Assembly: GCF_024169515.1 (NCBI RefSeq)
Contig: NZ_JAMKCQ010000001.1
Location: 1,922,001 to 1,986,000, forward strand
DNA: 64,000 bases
Source: Erwinia aphidicola
Lineage (GTDB): Bacteria; Pseudomonadota; Gammaproteobacteria; Enterobacterales; Enterobacteriaceae
Direction of reading: 5' to 3'
The translations under genes and the position numbers were made by a program. The notes beneath the pieces are model-generated. The model searched no databases. It had not been told where the DNA came from and was given only the letters and a program-made list of their open reading frames with translations. Positions 29,354 to 39,877 of the stretch are shown here, in pieces (the first letter of the stretch is position 1; every line of letters begins with the position of its first letter).

Positions 29354-31909
29354 TTGTACCTCTACATTGAGACACTGAAACAGAGACTGGATGCCATTAA
29401 CCAGCTGCGCGTTGACCGCGCACTGGCCGCTATGGGACCTGCATTCCAACAGGTTTACAGTCTGCTGCCGACCTTATTACATTGTCATCATCCGCTGATG
29501 CCGGGTTACCTTGAAGGTAACGTTCCACATGGCATCAGCTTCTACTCGCCTGATGAAAGCCAGATTAGCTATCTTAATGATTTGGAAGATAAATCCGGAT
29601 CTCTTGCCGCCATTCCCGCCGCGGGTGAAATGCCGATTACCGGTGTTTACTCCATGGGCAGCACCTCCTCTATCGGCCAAAACTACACTTCTGACCTCGA
29701 TATCTGGGTCTGCCATCAGTCGTGGCTGGACAATGACGAGCGCCTCAGCCTGCAAAAAAAATGCACCCTGCTGCAGAAGTGGTGCGCCTCAATGGGGGTG
29801 GAAGCCAGCTTCTTCCTGATTGATGAAAACCGTTTCCGTCATAATGAGAGCGGTAACCTGGGTGGAGAAGACTGTGGTTCAACCCAGCACATTCTGCTGC
29901 TTGATGAGTTCTATCGCACCGCCGTGCGTATGGCGGGCAAACGTATTCTGTGGAATATGGTGCCGCGTGAAGAGGAAGAGCATTACGACGACTACGTGAT
30001 GTCGCTGTATCAGCAGGGGGTTCTGACGCCCAACGAGTGGCTCGACCTCGGTGGGCTTGGCACGCTGTCGGCGGAAGAGTATTTCGGCGCCAGCCTGTGG
30101 CAGCTGTATAAAAGTATCGACTCGCCGTACAAAGCCGTGTTGAAAACCCTGCTGCTGGAAGCCTATTCATGGGAATATCCGGCCACCCGCCTGCTGGCAA
30201 TGGATATCAAACAGCGCCTGCACGATGGAGAAATCGTCTGCTACGGGCTGGATCCTTACTGCATGATGCTGGAGCGGGTAACGCACTATCTGACCAGCAT
30301 TGACGACCACGCACGCCTTGATCTGGTGCGCCGCTGTTTCTATCTGAAAGTGTGTGAGAAGCTCTCACTCGCGACAGAGGATGCCGGCTGGCGCCGCGAG
30401 ATCCTCAGCCAGCAGGTAAAAGAGTGGGGCTGGGACAGCGCACGTCTGGCGATGCTCGACAGCCGAGCCGACTGGAAAATCGGCCAGGTACGCGAAGCGC
30501 ACAACGAGCTGTTAGACGCGATGATGCAGAGCTATCGCAACCTGATCCGCTTTGCGCGGCGCAACAATTTAAGCGTGAGTGCCAGCCCGCAGGATATTGG
30601 CGTACTGACGCGTAAACTGTATGCCGCGTTCGAAGCGCTGCCGGGGAAAGTCACGCTACTGAACCCGCAGATCTCCCCGGATCTCTCTGAGCAGCACCTG
30701 ACCTTTATTCACGTGCCTAACGGCCGCGCCAATCGTGCAGGCTGGTATCTGTACAACCAGTCGCCGGATATGAGCTCGATCATCAGCCATCAGCCGCTGG
30801 AATATAACCGCTATCTCAATAAGCTGGTGGCGTGGGCATGGTTCAACGGATTGCTGACCAGCAAAACAAGGCTGCATATTAAAGGCAATGAGATTTGCGA
30901 CCTGGCGCGTCTGCAGGAGCTGGTGGCCGATGTGTCACACCATTTCCCGCTGCGCCTGCCTTCTCCGACGCCCAAAGCGCTCTACAGCCCCTGCGAAATT
31001 CGCCATCTGGCCATTATCGTCAATCTCGAATATGACCCGACGGCCGCGTTCCGCAATCAGGTGGTTCACTTTGATTTCCGCAAGCTGGACGTGTTCAGCT
31101 TTGGCCAGCAGCAGCAGTGCCTGATTGGCAGCATCGATCTTCTGTACCGCAACTCGTGGAATGAAGTGCGTACCCTGCATTTCAACGGCGAGCAGTCGAT
31201 GATCGAAGCGCTGAAAACCATCCTCGGCAAAATGCATCAGGACGCCTCACCGCCGGACAATGTTGAGGTGTTCTGCTACAGCCAGCATCTGCGCGGACTG
31301 ATCCGTACCCGCGTGCAGCAGCTGGTGTCCGAGTGTGTTGAGCTGCGTCTCTCCAGTACCCGCCATGAGCCGGGCCGTTTTAAAGCGCTGCGCGTGGCGG
31401 GCCAGACGTGGGGGCTGTTCTTTGAGCGCCTCAGCGTGTCAGTACAGAAGCTGGAAAATGCCGTGGAGTTCTACGGTGCTATCTCCAATAACAAGCTGCA
31501 CGGCCTGTCGCTGAAGGTGGAAACTGACCAGGCGCGCTTACCGGCAGTGGTGAACGGCTACGCCAGCGAAGGGATTATCCAGTTCTTCTTTGAAGACACG
31601 CGCGACGATCGCGGCTTCAATATCTATATCCTCGACGAAACTAACCGCGTTGAGGTTTATCACCATTGCGAAGGCAGTAAAGAGGAGCTGGTGCGCGACG
31701 TCAGCCGCTTCTACTCCTCTTCACACGATCGCTTCACCTACGGTTCCAGCTTTATTAACTTCAATCTGCCGCAGTTCTACCAGATTGTGCCGCTTGACGA
31801 TCGCTTCCAGGTGATCCCGTTTCGCAGTCAGACTCTGACCCAGCTGTGCGCCACGCTACCGGAAAGCGGCTCCAGCGAAGATTACGCCCAGCGCTATCAG
31901 ATGCATTAA
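29354..31909 (+). CDS. cyaA: Adenylate cyclase, class I
   Basis: Makes cAMP for CRP and is controlled by the PTS enzyme IIA-Glc through its C-terminal half. The product has 851 residues (E. coli 848). The catalytic nucleotidyltransferase motif [17 protein letters not shown] lies near residues 100-116, and the C-terminal regulatory domain ends with [18 protein letters not shown]. The open frame reaches back to 29102, but the family N-terminus ([18 protein letters not shown]) begins at the TTG at 29354; use of TTG is conserved in E. coli and limits translation. cyaY, normally convergent downstream, is missing. Confidence 0.97.
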   Translation: MYLYIETLKQRLDAINQLRVDRALAAMGPAFQQVYSLLPTLLHCHHPLMPGYLEGNVPHGISFYSPDESQISYLNDLEDKSGSLAAIPAAGEMPITGVYSMGSTSSIGQNYTSDLDIWVCHQSWLDNDERLSLQKKCTLLQKWCASMGVEASFFLIDENRFRHNESGNLGGEDCGSTQHILLLDEFYRTAVRMAGKRILWNMVPREEEEHYDDYVMSLYQQGVLTPNEWLDLGGLGTLSAEEYFGASLWQLYKSIDSPYKAVLKTLLLEAYSWEYPATRLLAMDIKQRLHDGEIVCYGLDPYCMMLERVTHYLTSIDDHARLDLVRRCFYLKVCEKLSLATEDAGWRREILSQQVKEWGWDSARLAMLDSRADWKIGQVREAHNELLDAMMQSYRNLIRFARRNNLSVSASPQDIGVLTRKLYAAFEALPGKVTLLNPQISPDLSEQHLTFIHVPNGRANRAGWYLYNQSPDMSSIISHQPLEYNRYLNKLVAWAWFNGLLTSKTRLHIKGNEICDLARLQELVADVSHHFPLRLPSPTPKALYSPCEIRHLAIIVNLEYDPTAAFRNQVVHFDFRKLDVFSFGQQQQCLIGSIDLLYRNSWNEVRTLHFNGEQSMIEALKTILGKMHQDASPPDNVEVFCYSQHLRGLIRTRVQQLVSECVELRLSSTRHEPGRFKALRVAGQTWGLFFERLSVSVQKLENAVEFYGAISNNKLHGLSLKVETDQARLPAVVNGYASEGIIQFFFEDTRDDRGFNIYILDETNRVEVYHHCEGSKEELVRDVSRFYSSSHDRFTYGSSFINFNLPQFYQIVPLDDRFQVIPFRSQTLTQLCATLPESGSSEDYAQRYQMH

Positions 31910-32013
31910 TAGCGTCACGGCGGCTTCTGCTGCGCGATTCGCTTTTCCTGTTGCTTTTCGAACTTCAGCTGCGATGATAGACAGCATTAGGTATCTTTCA
32001 CGAGCAGAAAAGA

Positions 32014-32223
32014 ATGAAGAAAACGATTTGCCAGCTGGCACTGTTACTGACTGTCGTCAGCCTGGCGGGATGCGGGCTAAAAGGGCCGCTCTATTTCCCA
32101 AAGGATGAGCAGCCGAAGTCACAGGTGACCCAACCGGTCCAAACCACGCCATCAACGACGCCATCCACCGATACCGGGCAAACGCCTGCAAGCGGCGGGA
32201 CGAGTGTGCAACCGGCTCAGTAA
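32014..32223 (+). CDS. lptM: LPS-assembly lipoprotein LptM (YifL)
   Basis: A 69-residue lipoprotein precursor: MKK, a hydrophobic core and the lipobox LAGC with the acylated Cys at about residue 22, followed by GLKGPLYFPK. LptM helps LptD oxidative maturation at the outer membrane. The mature tail is Thr/Pro/Gln-rich and poorly conserved. It begins only 104 bp after cyaA and ends 27 bp before the dapF start. Confidence 0.93.
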   Translation: MKKTICQLALLLTVVSLAGCGLKGPLYFPKDEQPKSQVTQPVQTTPSTTPSTDTGQTPASGGTSVQPAQ

Positions 32224-32250
32224 CCCATGACGCACCCGGCGGAGCAGAAA

Positions 32251-33075
32251 ATGCAGTTCTCAAAAATGCACGGCCTTGGCAACGACTTTATGGTTGTGGA
32301 TGCCGTCACGCAAAACGTCTATTTCTCTCCAGAGCTGATCCGCCGCCTGGCCGATCGTCATCTGGGGATCGGCTTTGATCAGTTGCTGATCGTCGAACCG
32401 CCTTACGATCCCGATCTCGATTTTCACTACCGTATCTTCAACGCCGACGGCAGTGAAGTAGCGCAGTGCGGCAATGGCGCCCGCTGTTTTGCCCGCTTTG
32501 TGCGCCTGAAAGGGCTGACCAATAAAAGCGATATTCGCGTCAGTACGCAAAATGGCCGCATGGTGCTGAGCGTCAACCAGGATGAACTGGTGTGCGTGAA
32601 TATGGGCGAGCCGAATTTTGAGCCGCAGCAGGTGCCGTTCCGCGCCAACAAAGCTGAATCAATCTATCTGATGCGCGCCGCTGAGCAAACGGTGATGTGC
32701 GGCGTAGTGTCGATGGGTAATCCTCACTGCGTGCTGCAGGTTGAAAGCATTCAGACCGCCACGGTCGAGGTCCTCGGACCGGTGCTGGAAAGCCACGAGC
32801 GCTTCCCGGAGCGCGTTAACGTCGGCTTTATGGAAGTGGTCAGCCGTGAACACATTCGCCTGCGCGTCTATGAACGCGGCGCGGGAGAAACCCAGGCCTG
32901 CGGCAGCGGCGCCTGTGCGGCGGTGGCGGTGGGAATTCAGCAGGCGCTGCTGAGCGATAAAGTGCGGGTCGACCTGCCTGGCGGCACGTTGCACATCGCC
33001 TGGAAAGGTCCGGGGCATCCGCTGTACATGACCGGGCCAGCCACTCACGTTTACGACGGGTTTATTCATCTATGA
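32251..33075 (+). CDS. dapF: Diaminopimelate epimerase
   Basis: Converts LL- to meso-diaminopimelate for lysine and peptidoglycan synthesis. The product has 274 residues, the same as E. coli. The two catalytic cysteines lie in [10 protein letters not shown] and [12 protein letters not shown]. The open frame starts 8 codons earlier at 32227, but the ATG at 32251 ([13 protein letters not shown]) is the family start and has GGCGGAG at good spacing. Overlaps yigA by 4 bp. Confidence 0.97.
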   Translation: MQFSKMHGLGNDFMVVDAVTQNVYFSPELIRRLADRHLGIGFDQLLIVEPPYDPDLDFHYRIFNADGSEVAQCGNGARCFARFVRLKGLTNKSDIRVSTQNGRMVLSVNQDELVCVNMGEPNFEPQQVPFRANKAESIYLMRAAEQTVMCGVVSMGNPHCVLQVESIQTATVEVLGPVLESHERFPERVNVGFMEVVSREHIRLRVYERGAGETQACGSGACAAVAVGIQQALLSDKVRVDLPGGTLHIAWKGPGHPLYMTGPATHVYDGFIHL

Positions 33076-33782
33076 AATATGTCGGGGAGCCACAGCAGGA
33101 AGAGAGCGAACTTCTGCTGGACGATCGCGCCGTCAGCGATTTTCTGCTGCAAAATCCAGACTTCTTTATTCGCAATGCGCGCCAGGTTGAACAGATGCTG
33201 GTACCGCACCCGGTCCGCGGCACCGTGTCGCTGGTCGAGTGGCAGCTGGCGCGCCAGCGCAACCATATCCAGCAGCTGGAAGAAGAGATTACGCTGCTGA
33301 TGGAGCAGGCGAGCGCCAACCAGCAGCTGTTCGATCGGCTGTTTGCGCTGCAGGCGCAGTTGGCTTCGGCCCCGAGCCTGCATGAGATGCTGAATCGTCT
33401 GCACCGCTGGGCGCGTGAATTTGGGCTGGCCGGGGCGAACATCCGCCTGTTCAGCGAGAAATGGCATATCGGTGCGCCATCCGATTTCACCCAGCTGGCG
33501 TTGCCGCGTCAGGCTTTCGAATCCGTGCGCATTCAGCGTCTTGGCAAGCAGAATCACTATCTCGGCAGCCTCAACGGCCCTGAACTGCTGCTGCTGTTAC
33601 CGCAGGCGAAAGCCATCGGTTCAGTCGCCATGTCGCTGCTGGGCGAAGAGGGCGACCTCGGCGTGTTGATCTTCAGCAGCCGCGACAGCCAGCACTATCA
33701 GTCCGGGATGGGTACCGTCCTGCTCCAGCACCTGGCGCTAATGCTGCCGCAGCTGCTGTCGCGCTGGATTGAGCGCGTGTGA
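33072..33782 (+). CDS. yigA: DUF484 family protein YigA
   Basis: A 236-residue GAF-like DUF484 protein. It shows [34 protein letters not shown], a coiled-coil segment and [23 protein letters not shown], as in E. coli YigA. The molecular role is unknown; it is always between dapF and xerC and overlaps both by 4 bp. Confidence 0.93.
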   Translation: MKYVGEPQQEESELLLDDRAVSDFLLQNPDFFIRNARQVEQMLVPHPVRGTVSLVEWQLARQRNHIQQLEEEITLLMEQASANQQLFDRLFALQAQLASAPSLHEMLNRLHRWAREFGLAGANIRLFSEKWHIGAPSDFTQLALPRQAFESVRIQRLGKQNHYLGSLNGPELLLLLPQAKAIGSVAMSLLGEEGDLGVLIFSSRDSQHYQSGMGTVLLQHLALMLPQLLSRWIERV

Positions 33783-34687
33783 GCAGCGAATCGCCTCTGC
33801 AACCTGCCGTAGAGGGCTTCCTGCGTTACCTGAAGGTTGAGCGCCAGCTCAGCCCGCTGACCCAGATCAACTACCAGCGCCAGCTGACGGCAGTGATCGC
33901 CCTGCTGGACGAACTCAAGGTCAGCGACTGGCCGCGCCTCGATGCCGCGCTGGTACGTTCGCTGGCTGCACGCAGCAGCCGCAGCGGACTGAAACCCGCC
34001 AGCCTGGCGCTGCGCCTCTCTGCGCTGCGCAGTTTTCTTGACTGGCTGATTAGCCAGGGCGTGATTAAAGCGAACCCGGCGAAAGGGGTGGCGACGCCGC
34101 GTGCGCCGCGCCACCTGCCGAAAAATATTGATGTCGATGAAGTGGATCGCCTGCTGGAGATCGACCTTAACGATCCGCTGGCGGTGCGTGACAGGGCGAT
34201 GCTGGAAGTGATGTACGGCGCAGGGCTGCGTCTGTCTGAACTGGTCGGTATCGACCTCGGTCATCTCGACCTCGCGACGGGTGAAGTCTGGGTGATGGGT
34301 AAAGGCAGCAAAGAGCGCCGCCTGCCGATTGGCCGCACGGCGGTGCTGTGGCTTGAACACTGGCTGGCGCTGCGCGAGCTGTTTGCACCCGAAGATAACG
34401 CGCTGTTCCTGGCGAAACAGGGCCGGCGTATCTCGGCGCGCAATGTACAGAAGCGCTTTGCCGAATGGGGCGTGAAGCAGGGGCTGTCGGGCCACGTACA
34501 TCCGCACAAACTGCGCCACTCTTTTGCCACGCATATGCTGGAATCCAGCGGAGATTTGCGTGCGGTGCAGGAGCTGCTGGGTCATGCCAACCTGACCACC
34601 ACCCAGATCTATACTCATCTCGACTTTCAACACCTGGCGTCGGTTTACGATGCTGCTCATCCCCGTGCGAAACGAGGAAAATCCTGA
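33779..34687 (+). CDS. xerC: Tyrosine recombinase XerC
   Basis: Acts with XerD at dif to resolve chromosome dimers. The 302-residue product has the N-terminal SAM-like DNA-binding domain and a catalytic domain with Arg in GLRLSELVG, Lys in [19 protein letters not shown], and His/Tyr in [20 protein letters not shown] start, overlapping the yigA stop. The same operon order as in E. coli. Confidence 0.97.
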   Translation: MSSESPLQPAVEGFLRYLKVERQLSPLTQINYQRQLTAVIALLDELKVSDWPRLDAALVRSLAARSSRSGLKPASLALRLSALRSFLDWLISQGVIKANPAKGVATPRAPRHLPKNIDVDEVDRLLEIDLNDPLAVRDRAMLEVMYGAGLRLSELVGIDLGHLDLATGEVWVMGKGSKERRLPIGRTAVLWLEHWLALRELFAPEDNALFLAKQGRRISARNVQKRFAEWGVKQGLSGHVHPHKLRHSFATHMLESSGDLRAVQELLGHANLTTTQIYTHLDFQHLASVYDAAHPRAKRGKS

Positions 34688-35403
34688 TGCACTTTTACCG
34701 ACCACTGCGCCCGATTGCGGCGATGACCTTCGATCTCGACGATACCCTGTATGACAACTCACCGGTGATCCGTCGTACCACTAAAGAGTCCCACGCTGCG
34801 CTGCAGGCGCATCATCCTTTACTGAAGGATTACAGCGTTGAACAGTATCAGCAGGTGCGCGATCGCCTGCTGGCCGCCGAGCCGGAAATCTATCATGACG
34901 TTAGCGAATGGCGCCGCCGTGCGGTTGAGCAGGCGATGCTGGATGTCGGTATTGCTGCGACCCAGGCCGCCAGCGGCTCGCGCGAGGTGATGGACGTGTT
35001 CGCCCACTGGCGCAGCCAGATCGACATTCCTGAAGAGACGCACCAGACGCTGACCGCGCTGGCCAAACGCATTCCGCTGGTGGCGATCACCAACGGTAAC
35101 GCTGAACCGCATCTGTGCGGGCTGGATCACTACTTCCAGTTTGTGCTGCGTGCCGGTCCGGACGGGCGTGCTAAACCGTATCAGGATATGTATCAAACGG
35201 CGGCTGAAAAGCTGAATCTGCGTCCTGAGCAGATCCTGCATATCGGTGACGATCTCACCACCGATGTTGCCGGTGCGGTTCGCTGCGGGATGCAGGCGTG
35301 CTGGATTAACCTGCGTGAAGGGAATCTGATGCATATCGACGATACCCGCCTGCTTCCCACGCTGGAAATTTCGCAGTTGGCTTCTTTAACTGCGCTTGTA
35401 TAA
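34687..35403 (+). CDS. yigB: HAD phosphatase YigB (5-amino-6-(5-phosphoribitylamino)uracil phosphatase)
   Basis: HAD-family phosphatase of 238 residues; in E. coli YigB dephosphorylates the riboflavin intermediate and FMN. Catalytic Asp16/Asp18 in [11 protein letters not shown], Thr in [11 protein letters not shown], and the acidic motif [13 protein letters not shown]. The start ATG overlaps the xerC stop by one base (TGATG); longer upstream frames lie within xerC. Confidence 0.94.
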   Translation: MHFYRPLRPIAAMTFDLDDTLYDNSPVIRRTTKESHAALQAHHPLLKDYSVEQYQQVRDRLLAAEPEIYHDVSEWRRRAVEQAMLDVGIAATQAASGSREVMDVFAHWRSQIDIPEETHQTLTALAKRIPLVAITNGNAEPHLCGLDHYFQFVLRAGPDGRAKPYQDMYQTAAEKLNLRPEQILHIGDDLTTDVAGAVRCGMQACWINLREGNLMHIDDTRLLPTLEISQLASLTALV

Positions 35404-35407
35404 TAAG

Positions 35408-35423
35408 CTGGTTAAATATCCAG
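35408..35423. promoter_or_regulatory. LexA (SOS) box of uvrD
   Basis: CTG-GTTAAATATC-CAG fits CTG-N10-CAG with an AT-rich centre, 40 bp before the uvrD start, where E. coli uvrD also has its SOS box. Confidence 0.75.
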
Positions 35424-35462
35424 TGGGTGGCCTGACGCCGCCCCCGATCTCCGACGGTGCCT

Positions 35463-37625
35463 ATGGACGTTTCTGACCTGCTCGACAGCTTGAATGATAA
35501 ACAACGCGAAGCCGTAGCCGCCCCGCGCAGCAACCTGCTGGTGCTGGCCGGTGCCGGCAGTGGTAAAACCCGCGTGCTGGTGCATCGCATTGCCTGGCTG
35601 ATGGCGGTTGAAAACTGTTCTCCGTATTCGATCATGGCCGTCACCTTCACCAATAAAGCGGCGGCGGAGATGCGCCACCGCATCGAGCAGCTGATCGGCA
35701 CCAGTCAGGGCGGCATGTGGATCGGGACCTTCCACGGCCTGGCGCACCGCCTGCTGCGTGCGCACCACCTCGATGCTAACCTGCCGCAGGATTTTCAGAT
35801 CCTCGACAGTGAAGACCAGCTGCGCCTGCTTAAGCGCCTGATCAAGGCGATGAACCTTGATGAGAAGCAGTGGCCGGCCCGCCAGGGGATGTGGTACATC
35901 AACGGCAAAAAAGATGAAGGGCTGCGGCCGAAACATATTGAGAGCTACGGCAACCCGATTGAGCAGACCTGGCTGAGGATCTACCAGGCCTATCAGGAAG
36001 CCTGCGATCGCGCCGGGCTGGTGGACTTCGCCGAGCTGCTGCTGCGTGCACACGAGCTGTGGCTGAACAAGCCGCATATCCTTAATCACTACCGCGAGCG
36101 CTTCACCAATATTCTGGTGGACGAGTTCCAGGATACCAATAACATCCAGTACGCCTGGATCCGCATGCTGGCGGGCGACAGCGGCAAAGTAATTATCGTC
36201 GGCGATGATGACCAGTCAATCTACGGCTGGCGCGGGGCGCAGGTGGAAAATATCCAGCGTTTCCTCAACGATTTTCCCGGCGCGGAAACTATCCGTCTTG
36301 AGCAGAACTACCGCTCGACCAACAACATCCTTAAAGCCGCCAACACCCTGATCGCTAACAACAACGGGCGCCTGGGTAAAGAGCTGTGGACCGAAGACAG
36401 CGACGGTGAACCGATCGCCATCTACTGCGCGTTTAACGAGCTGGACGAAGCGCGCTTTGTGGTAAACCGCATTAAGGTGTGGATGGAGAACGGCGGCGCG
36501 CTGAACGACTGTGCCATTCTCTACCGCAGTAACGCCCAGTCGCGCGTGCTGGAAGAGGCGCTGCTGCAAACCAGCCTGCCTTACCGGATTTACGGCGGGA
36601 TGCGCTTCTTCGAACGGCAGGAGATCAAAGATGCGCTGGCCTATCTGCGTCTGATCTCTAACCGCAACGATGACGCGGCATTTGAGCGCGTGGTGAATAC
36701 GCCAACGCGCGGTATTGGCGACCGCACGCTGGATGTGGTGCGCCAGACTTCGCGCGAGCGCCAGCTGACGCTGTGGCAGGCTACGCGTGCGCTATTGCAG
36801 GAGAAAGCGCTGGCCGGGCGTGCTGCCTCCGCGCTGCAGCGCTTTACCGAACTGGTCGACTCGCTGGCGCAGGAAACGGTTGAGATGCCGCTGCACGTAC
36901 AGACCGACCGGGTAATCAAAGACTCCGGCCTGTGGATCATGTACGAGCAGGAGAAAGGTGAGAAGGGCCAGGCGCGTATTGAGAACCTTGAAGAGCTGGT
37001 AAACGCCACGCGCCAGTATGCCTATCAGGATGAAGATGAAGATCTAATGCCGCTTCAGGCGTTCCTGTCCCATGCCGCGCTGGAAGCGGGTGAAGGCCAG
37101 GCTGACAAATGGCAGGATGCGGTGCAGCTGATGACCCTCCATTCGGCCAAAGGGCTGGAGTTTATGCAGGTGTTTATCGTCGGCATGGAAGAGGGGATGT
37201 TCCCGAGCCAGATGTCGCTGGATGAGGGCGGGCGGCTGGAGGAAGAGCGTCGTCTGGCCTACGTTGGCGTGACGCGTGCCATGCAAAAGCTGACCCTGAC
37301 CTATGCGGAAACCCGACGTTTGTATGGCAAAGAGGTGTATCACCGTCCGTCGCGCTTTATCGGCGAGCTGCCGGAAGAGTGCATCGAGGAGGTTCGCCTG
37401 CGCGCCAGCGTTACCCGCCCGGTGAATCATCAGCGCATGGGCACGCCGGTAGCACAAAACGACAGTGGCTTTGCCCTTGGTCAGCGCGTGCGCCACGCCA
37501 AGTTTGGTGAAGGGACTATCGTCAATCTGGAAGGCAGCGGCGAACACAGTCGTCTGCAGGTCGCGTTCCAGGGGCAGGGCATAAAGTGGCTGGTTGCGGC
37601 CTACGCGAAACTGGAAACAGTCTGA
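35463..37625 (+). CDS. uvrD: DNA helicase II UvrD
   Basis: SF1A 3'-5' helicase of mismatch and nucleotide excision repair. The product has 720 residues, the same as E. coli. Walker [10 protein letters not shown] near residue 29-37, [45 protein letters not shown], and the C-terminal Tudor-like RNA-polymerase-binding domain (RVRHAKFGEGTIV). The ATG at 35463 gives the conserved MDVSDLLDSLNDKQ; an in-frame GTG two codons earlier is less likely. Confidence 0.97.
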   Translation: MDVSDLLDSLNDKQREAVAAPRSNLLVLAGAGSGKTRVLVHRIAWLMAVENCSPYSIMAVTFTNKAAAEMRHRIEQLIGTSQGGMWIGTFHGLAHRLLRAHHLDANLPQDFQILDSEDQLRLLKRLIKAMNLDEKQWPARQGMWYINGKKDEGLRPKHIESYGNPIEQTWLRIYQAYQEACDRAGLVDFAELLLRAHELWLNKPHILNHYRERFTNILVDEFQDTNNIQYAWIRMLAGDSGKVIIVGDDDQSIYGWRGAQVENIQRFLNDFPGAETIRLEQNYRSTNNILKAANTLIANNNGRLGKELWTEDSDGEPIAIYCAFNELDEARFVVNRIKVWMENGGALNDCAILYRSNAQSRVLEEALLQTSLPYRIYGGMRFFERQEIKDALAYLRLISNRNDDAAFERVVNTPTRGIGDRTLDVVRQTSRERQLTLWQATRALLQEKALAGRAASALQRFTELVDSLAQETVEMPLHVQTDRVIKDSGLWIMYEQEKGEKGQARIENLEELVNATRQYAYQDEDEDLMPLQAFLSHAALEAGEGQADKWQDAVQLMTLHSAKGLEFMQVFIVGMEEGMFPSQMSLDEGGRLEEERRLAYVGVTRAMQKLTLTYAETRRLYGKEVYHRPSRFIGELPEECIEEVRLRASVTRPVNHQRMGTPVAQNDSGFALGQRVRHAKFGEGTIVNLEGSGEHSRLQVAFQGQGIKWLVAAYAKLETV

Positions 37626-37648
37626 TACTTTACGGGCGCGTGGCCTGC

Positions 37649-37677
37649 TTGACGGCTTTTTCGTCTCAGCGTAACAT
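37649..37677 (+). promoter_or_regulatory. Candidate corA promoter
   Basis: TTGACG (37649-37654), 17-bp spacer, TAACAT (37672-37677); about 33 bp upstream of the corL leader frame. Confidence 0.65.
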
Positions 37678-37709
37678 GCGCCCACCATTACCCTTAGAGG
37701 ACACCCGCC

Positions 37710-37766
37710 TTGGACACACCCAGTACATACTGGCTCATTGACCTGCTCACCAGGTACAACTCCTAA
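37710..37766 (+). CDS. corL: CorL leader peptide of corA
   Basis: An 18-codon frame starting with TTG and reading MDTPSTYWLIDLLTRYNS, preceded by AGAGG 9 nt upstream. Sequence and place match, from memory, the CorL leader peptide of Salmonella and E. coli, whose translation controls Rho-dependent termination in the corA leader. It is followed at once by a hairpin. Confidence 0.75.
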   Translation: MDTPSTYWLIDLLTRYNS

Positions 37767-37792
37767 GGCTATCCTCCTTTGCCGATAGCCTT
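37765..37792 (+). promoter_or_regulatory. Leader hairpin after corL
   Basis: AAGGCTAT (37765-37772) pairs with ATAGCCTT (37785-37792), overlapping the corL stop codon. It probably takes part in the alternative RNA structures governed by corL translation. Confidence 0.6.
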
Positions 37793-37913
37793 CGTGGTTG
37801 TTGGCGACCCCCGTATATCGTCGCACTGAGTCAGTTTTGCTCGCTGACTGAAACGCTTGTTTCCCGTGTTCAACGCTTTGTCCCATTTGTTGTTACGAAT
37901 TGGGAGTACAGCT

Positions 37914-38873
37914 ATGCTGAGCGCATTTAAACTGCATCAAAACCGTCTGACCCGCCTTGAACTGGATGATGCTGATGCCAGTGAAGAGCTGACGGGGTCC
38001 GTTTGGGTCGACCTGATTGAACCCGAAGAAACCGAGCGTGACCGTGTGCAGACCGAACTGGGTCAGAGCCTTGCGACACGTCCGGAACTGGAAGATATCG
38101 AAGCCTCGGCGCGTTTCTTCGAAGACGAAGATGGCCTGCATATCCACTCCTTTTTCTTCTATGAGGATGCGGACGATCACGCGGGTAACTCCACCGTGGC
38201 GTTCACCATCCGCGAAGGGCGACTCTACACGCTGCGCGAGCGTGAGCTGCCGGCGTTCCGTCTCTACCGCATGCGCGCCCGCAATCAGACGCTAATCGAC
38301 GGCAATGCCTTCGAGCTGCTGCTTGACCTGTTTGAAACCAAGATCGAACAGCTGGCGGATGAGATTGAAAATATCTACAGCGACCTGGAAAAGTTGAGCC
38401 GCGTGATTATGGAAGGGCAGCAGGGTGATGCCTTCGACGAAGCGCTGTCGACGCTGGCGGAGCTGGAAGATATTGGCTGGAAAGTGCGCCTGTGTCTGAT
38501 GGATACCCAGCGCGCGCTTAACTTCCTGGTGCGCAAGGCCCGCCTGCCGGGTAACCAGCTGGAGCAGGCGCGCGAGATCCTGCGCGATATCGAATCCCTG
38601 CTGCCGCACAACGAGTCGCTGTTCCAGAAGGTCAACTTCCTGATGCAGGCGGCAATGGGCTTTATCAATATTGAGCAGAACCGCATTATCAAGATCTTCT
38701 CGGTGGTTTCGGTGGTATTCCTGCCGCCAACGCTGGTGGCTTCCAGCTACGGGATGAACTTTGAATTTATGCCGGAGCTGAAGTGGAGCTTTGGCTATCC
38801 AGGGGCGATTACCCTGATGATCCTGGCGGGGCTGGCACCTTACGCCTACTTTAAGCGTAAAAACTGGCTGTAA
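37914..38873 (+). CDS. corA: Magnesium/cobalt transporter CorA
   Basis: Pentameric inner-membrane Mg2+ channel of 319 residues. A large acidic cytoplasmic domain ([27 protein letters not shown] sequence) is followed by the long stalk helix and two C-terminal membrane helices joined by the signature [11 protein letters not shown] loop, ending with the basic KRKNWL. Start ATG 37914 follows GGGAG; the longer frame from 37857 is leader sequence. Controlled by the corL leader upstream. Confidence 0.96.
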   Translation: MLSAFKLHQNRLTRLELDDADASEELTGSVWVDLIEPEETERDRVQTELGQSLATRPELEDIEASARFFEDEDGLHIHSFFFYEDADDHAGNSTVAFTIREGRLYTLRERELPAFRLYRMRARNQTLIDGNAFELLLDLFETKIEQLADEIENIYSDLEKLSRVIMEGQQGDAFDEALSTLAELEDIGWKVRLCLMDTQRALNFLVRKARLPGNQLEQAREILRDIESLLPHNESLFQKVNFLMQAAMGFINIEQNRIIKIFSVVSVVFLPPTLVASSYGMNFEFMPELKWSFGYPGAITLMILAGLAPYAYFKRKNWL

Positions 38874-38882
38874 GATAAGAGT

Positions 38883-38907
38883 AAAAACCCCGCGTTCAGC
38901 GGGGTTT
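38883..38907. terminator. Terminator between corA and the ankyrin gene
   Basis: Perfect 9-bp stem AAACCCCGC / GCGGGGTTT with loop GTTCA, flanked by A and T on both sides, so it could work in both directions between convergent genes. Confidence 0.8.
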
Positions 38908-38921
38908 GCTTACGTAGACAA

Positions 38922-39647
38922 TTACTGGCAGCTTGAACGACCGGTTTTATTGTTAACTGCACCGTTGCTGATGAGCAGCTGTGCCACATCATAAAAACCT
39001 TTCTCACAGGCCACGCTCAGCGAGCTGGTTTCATTACCGGTAGTGCTGTTTTTCACCACCACATTCAAATCGGGTTTGAACTGCAGCGCCCATTTTACAA
39101 AGTCGTAGCGGCCATCCACAGCGCCGACGAGGAATAATGTCTCCCCGTCTGATTCACGCGCATTCCAGTCGGTCTCTTTTTTTAACTTCTCGTAGAGATA
39201 GCTAATCACTTCGACGTGGCCCCCCATCACGGCAGACTTCAACGCGTTGTACACATCGGCGCGGTCAGTGGCGCGAATATCGGCCCCTTTATCCACTAAA
39301 TAGTGAACAATGTCGCTATAACCAATGAAGGCCGCCCAGCCCAACGCGGTTTGCCCCTGTGATGCCTCGTCTTTAGCTTCAAGATTCTGACCCGCTTCGA
39401 CCCGTTTTTTAATCTCGGCCAGATTCCCCTGCTTCACCGCATCAAACCACGCTGCATCCGGTCCGACAGAGGGCTTGTCATAGAAGGTGCGGTGCTGAAG
39501 AAGGTTAGGGTTAGCAATAAGGTACATTTCGTTAAAGCTGAGACGAAACTTTGAGTAATCAACCTGCATCAGCGGGTCGCTGTCGGCCGATACTGCGGTT
39601 GCCGATGCGCCTATCAGGGTGAGCATCACCATAATTCTTTTCAACAT
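38922..39647 (-). CDS. Exported ankyrin-repeat protein
   Basis: A 241-residue protein with a Sec signal peptide (MLKRIMVMLTLIGASATAVSA, cleavage likely after Ala21) and four or so ankyrin repeats: AAWFDAVKQGNLAEIKKRVEAG, TALGWAAFIGYSDIVHYLVD, NALKSAVMGGHVEVISYLYE and SLSVACEKGFYDVAQLLISNG. Two cysteines (in SVACEKG and at the end, SSCQ) could form a disulphide in the periplasm. The partner is unknown. No E. coli counterpart is present at this locus. It starts after AAAGGAC and has its own intergenic region of 230 bp upstream. Confidence 0.85.
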   Translation of the reverse strand: MLKRIMVMLTLIGASATAVSADSDPLMQVDYSKFRLSFNEMYLIANPNLLQHRTFYDKPSVGPDAAWFDAVKQGNLAEIKKRVEAGQNLEAKDEASQGQTALGWAAFIGYSDIVHYLVDKGADIRATDRADVYNALKSAVMGGHVEVISYLYEKLKKETDWNARESDGETLFLVGAVDGRYDFVKWALQFKPDLNVVVKNSTTGNETSSLSVACEKGFYDVAQLLISNGAVNNKTGRSSCQ

Positions 39648-39877
39648 GTCCTTTCTTCCTTGTTAACTCATTATCAGTAAATAGCAGCACGACTCAGCTC
39701 ATTAGCCTCGCGCTGAGGTTAAGGCTGACGAGGTTTCTCATCAGACGCGGCATTTTGCCACGGTTAGGGATGGTTGATGCGGCGGGACGATGAATACAAG
39801 ACGGGTCCTGGGCTGGCGCATCCCGGCGGTAACGCGTACTCTTTAACCTCTTCTTTCAATAGATAAAGTTTTACTCT

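Noticed and set aside
33698..34762. 354-codon reverse-strand ORF
   Set aside because: Antisense of xerC, whose catalytic residues are intact.
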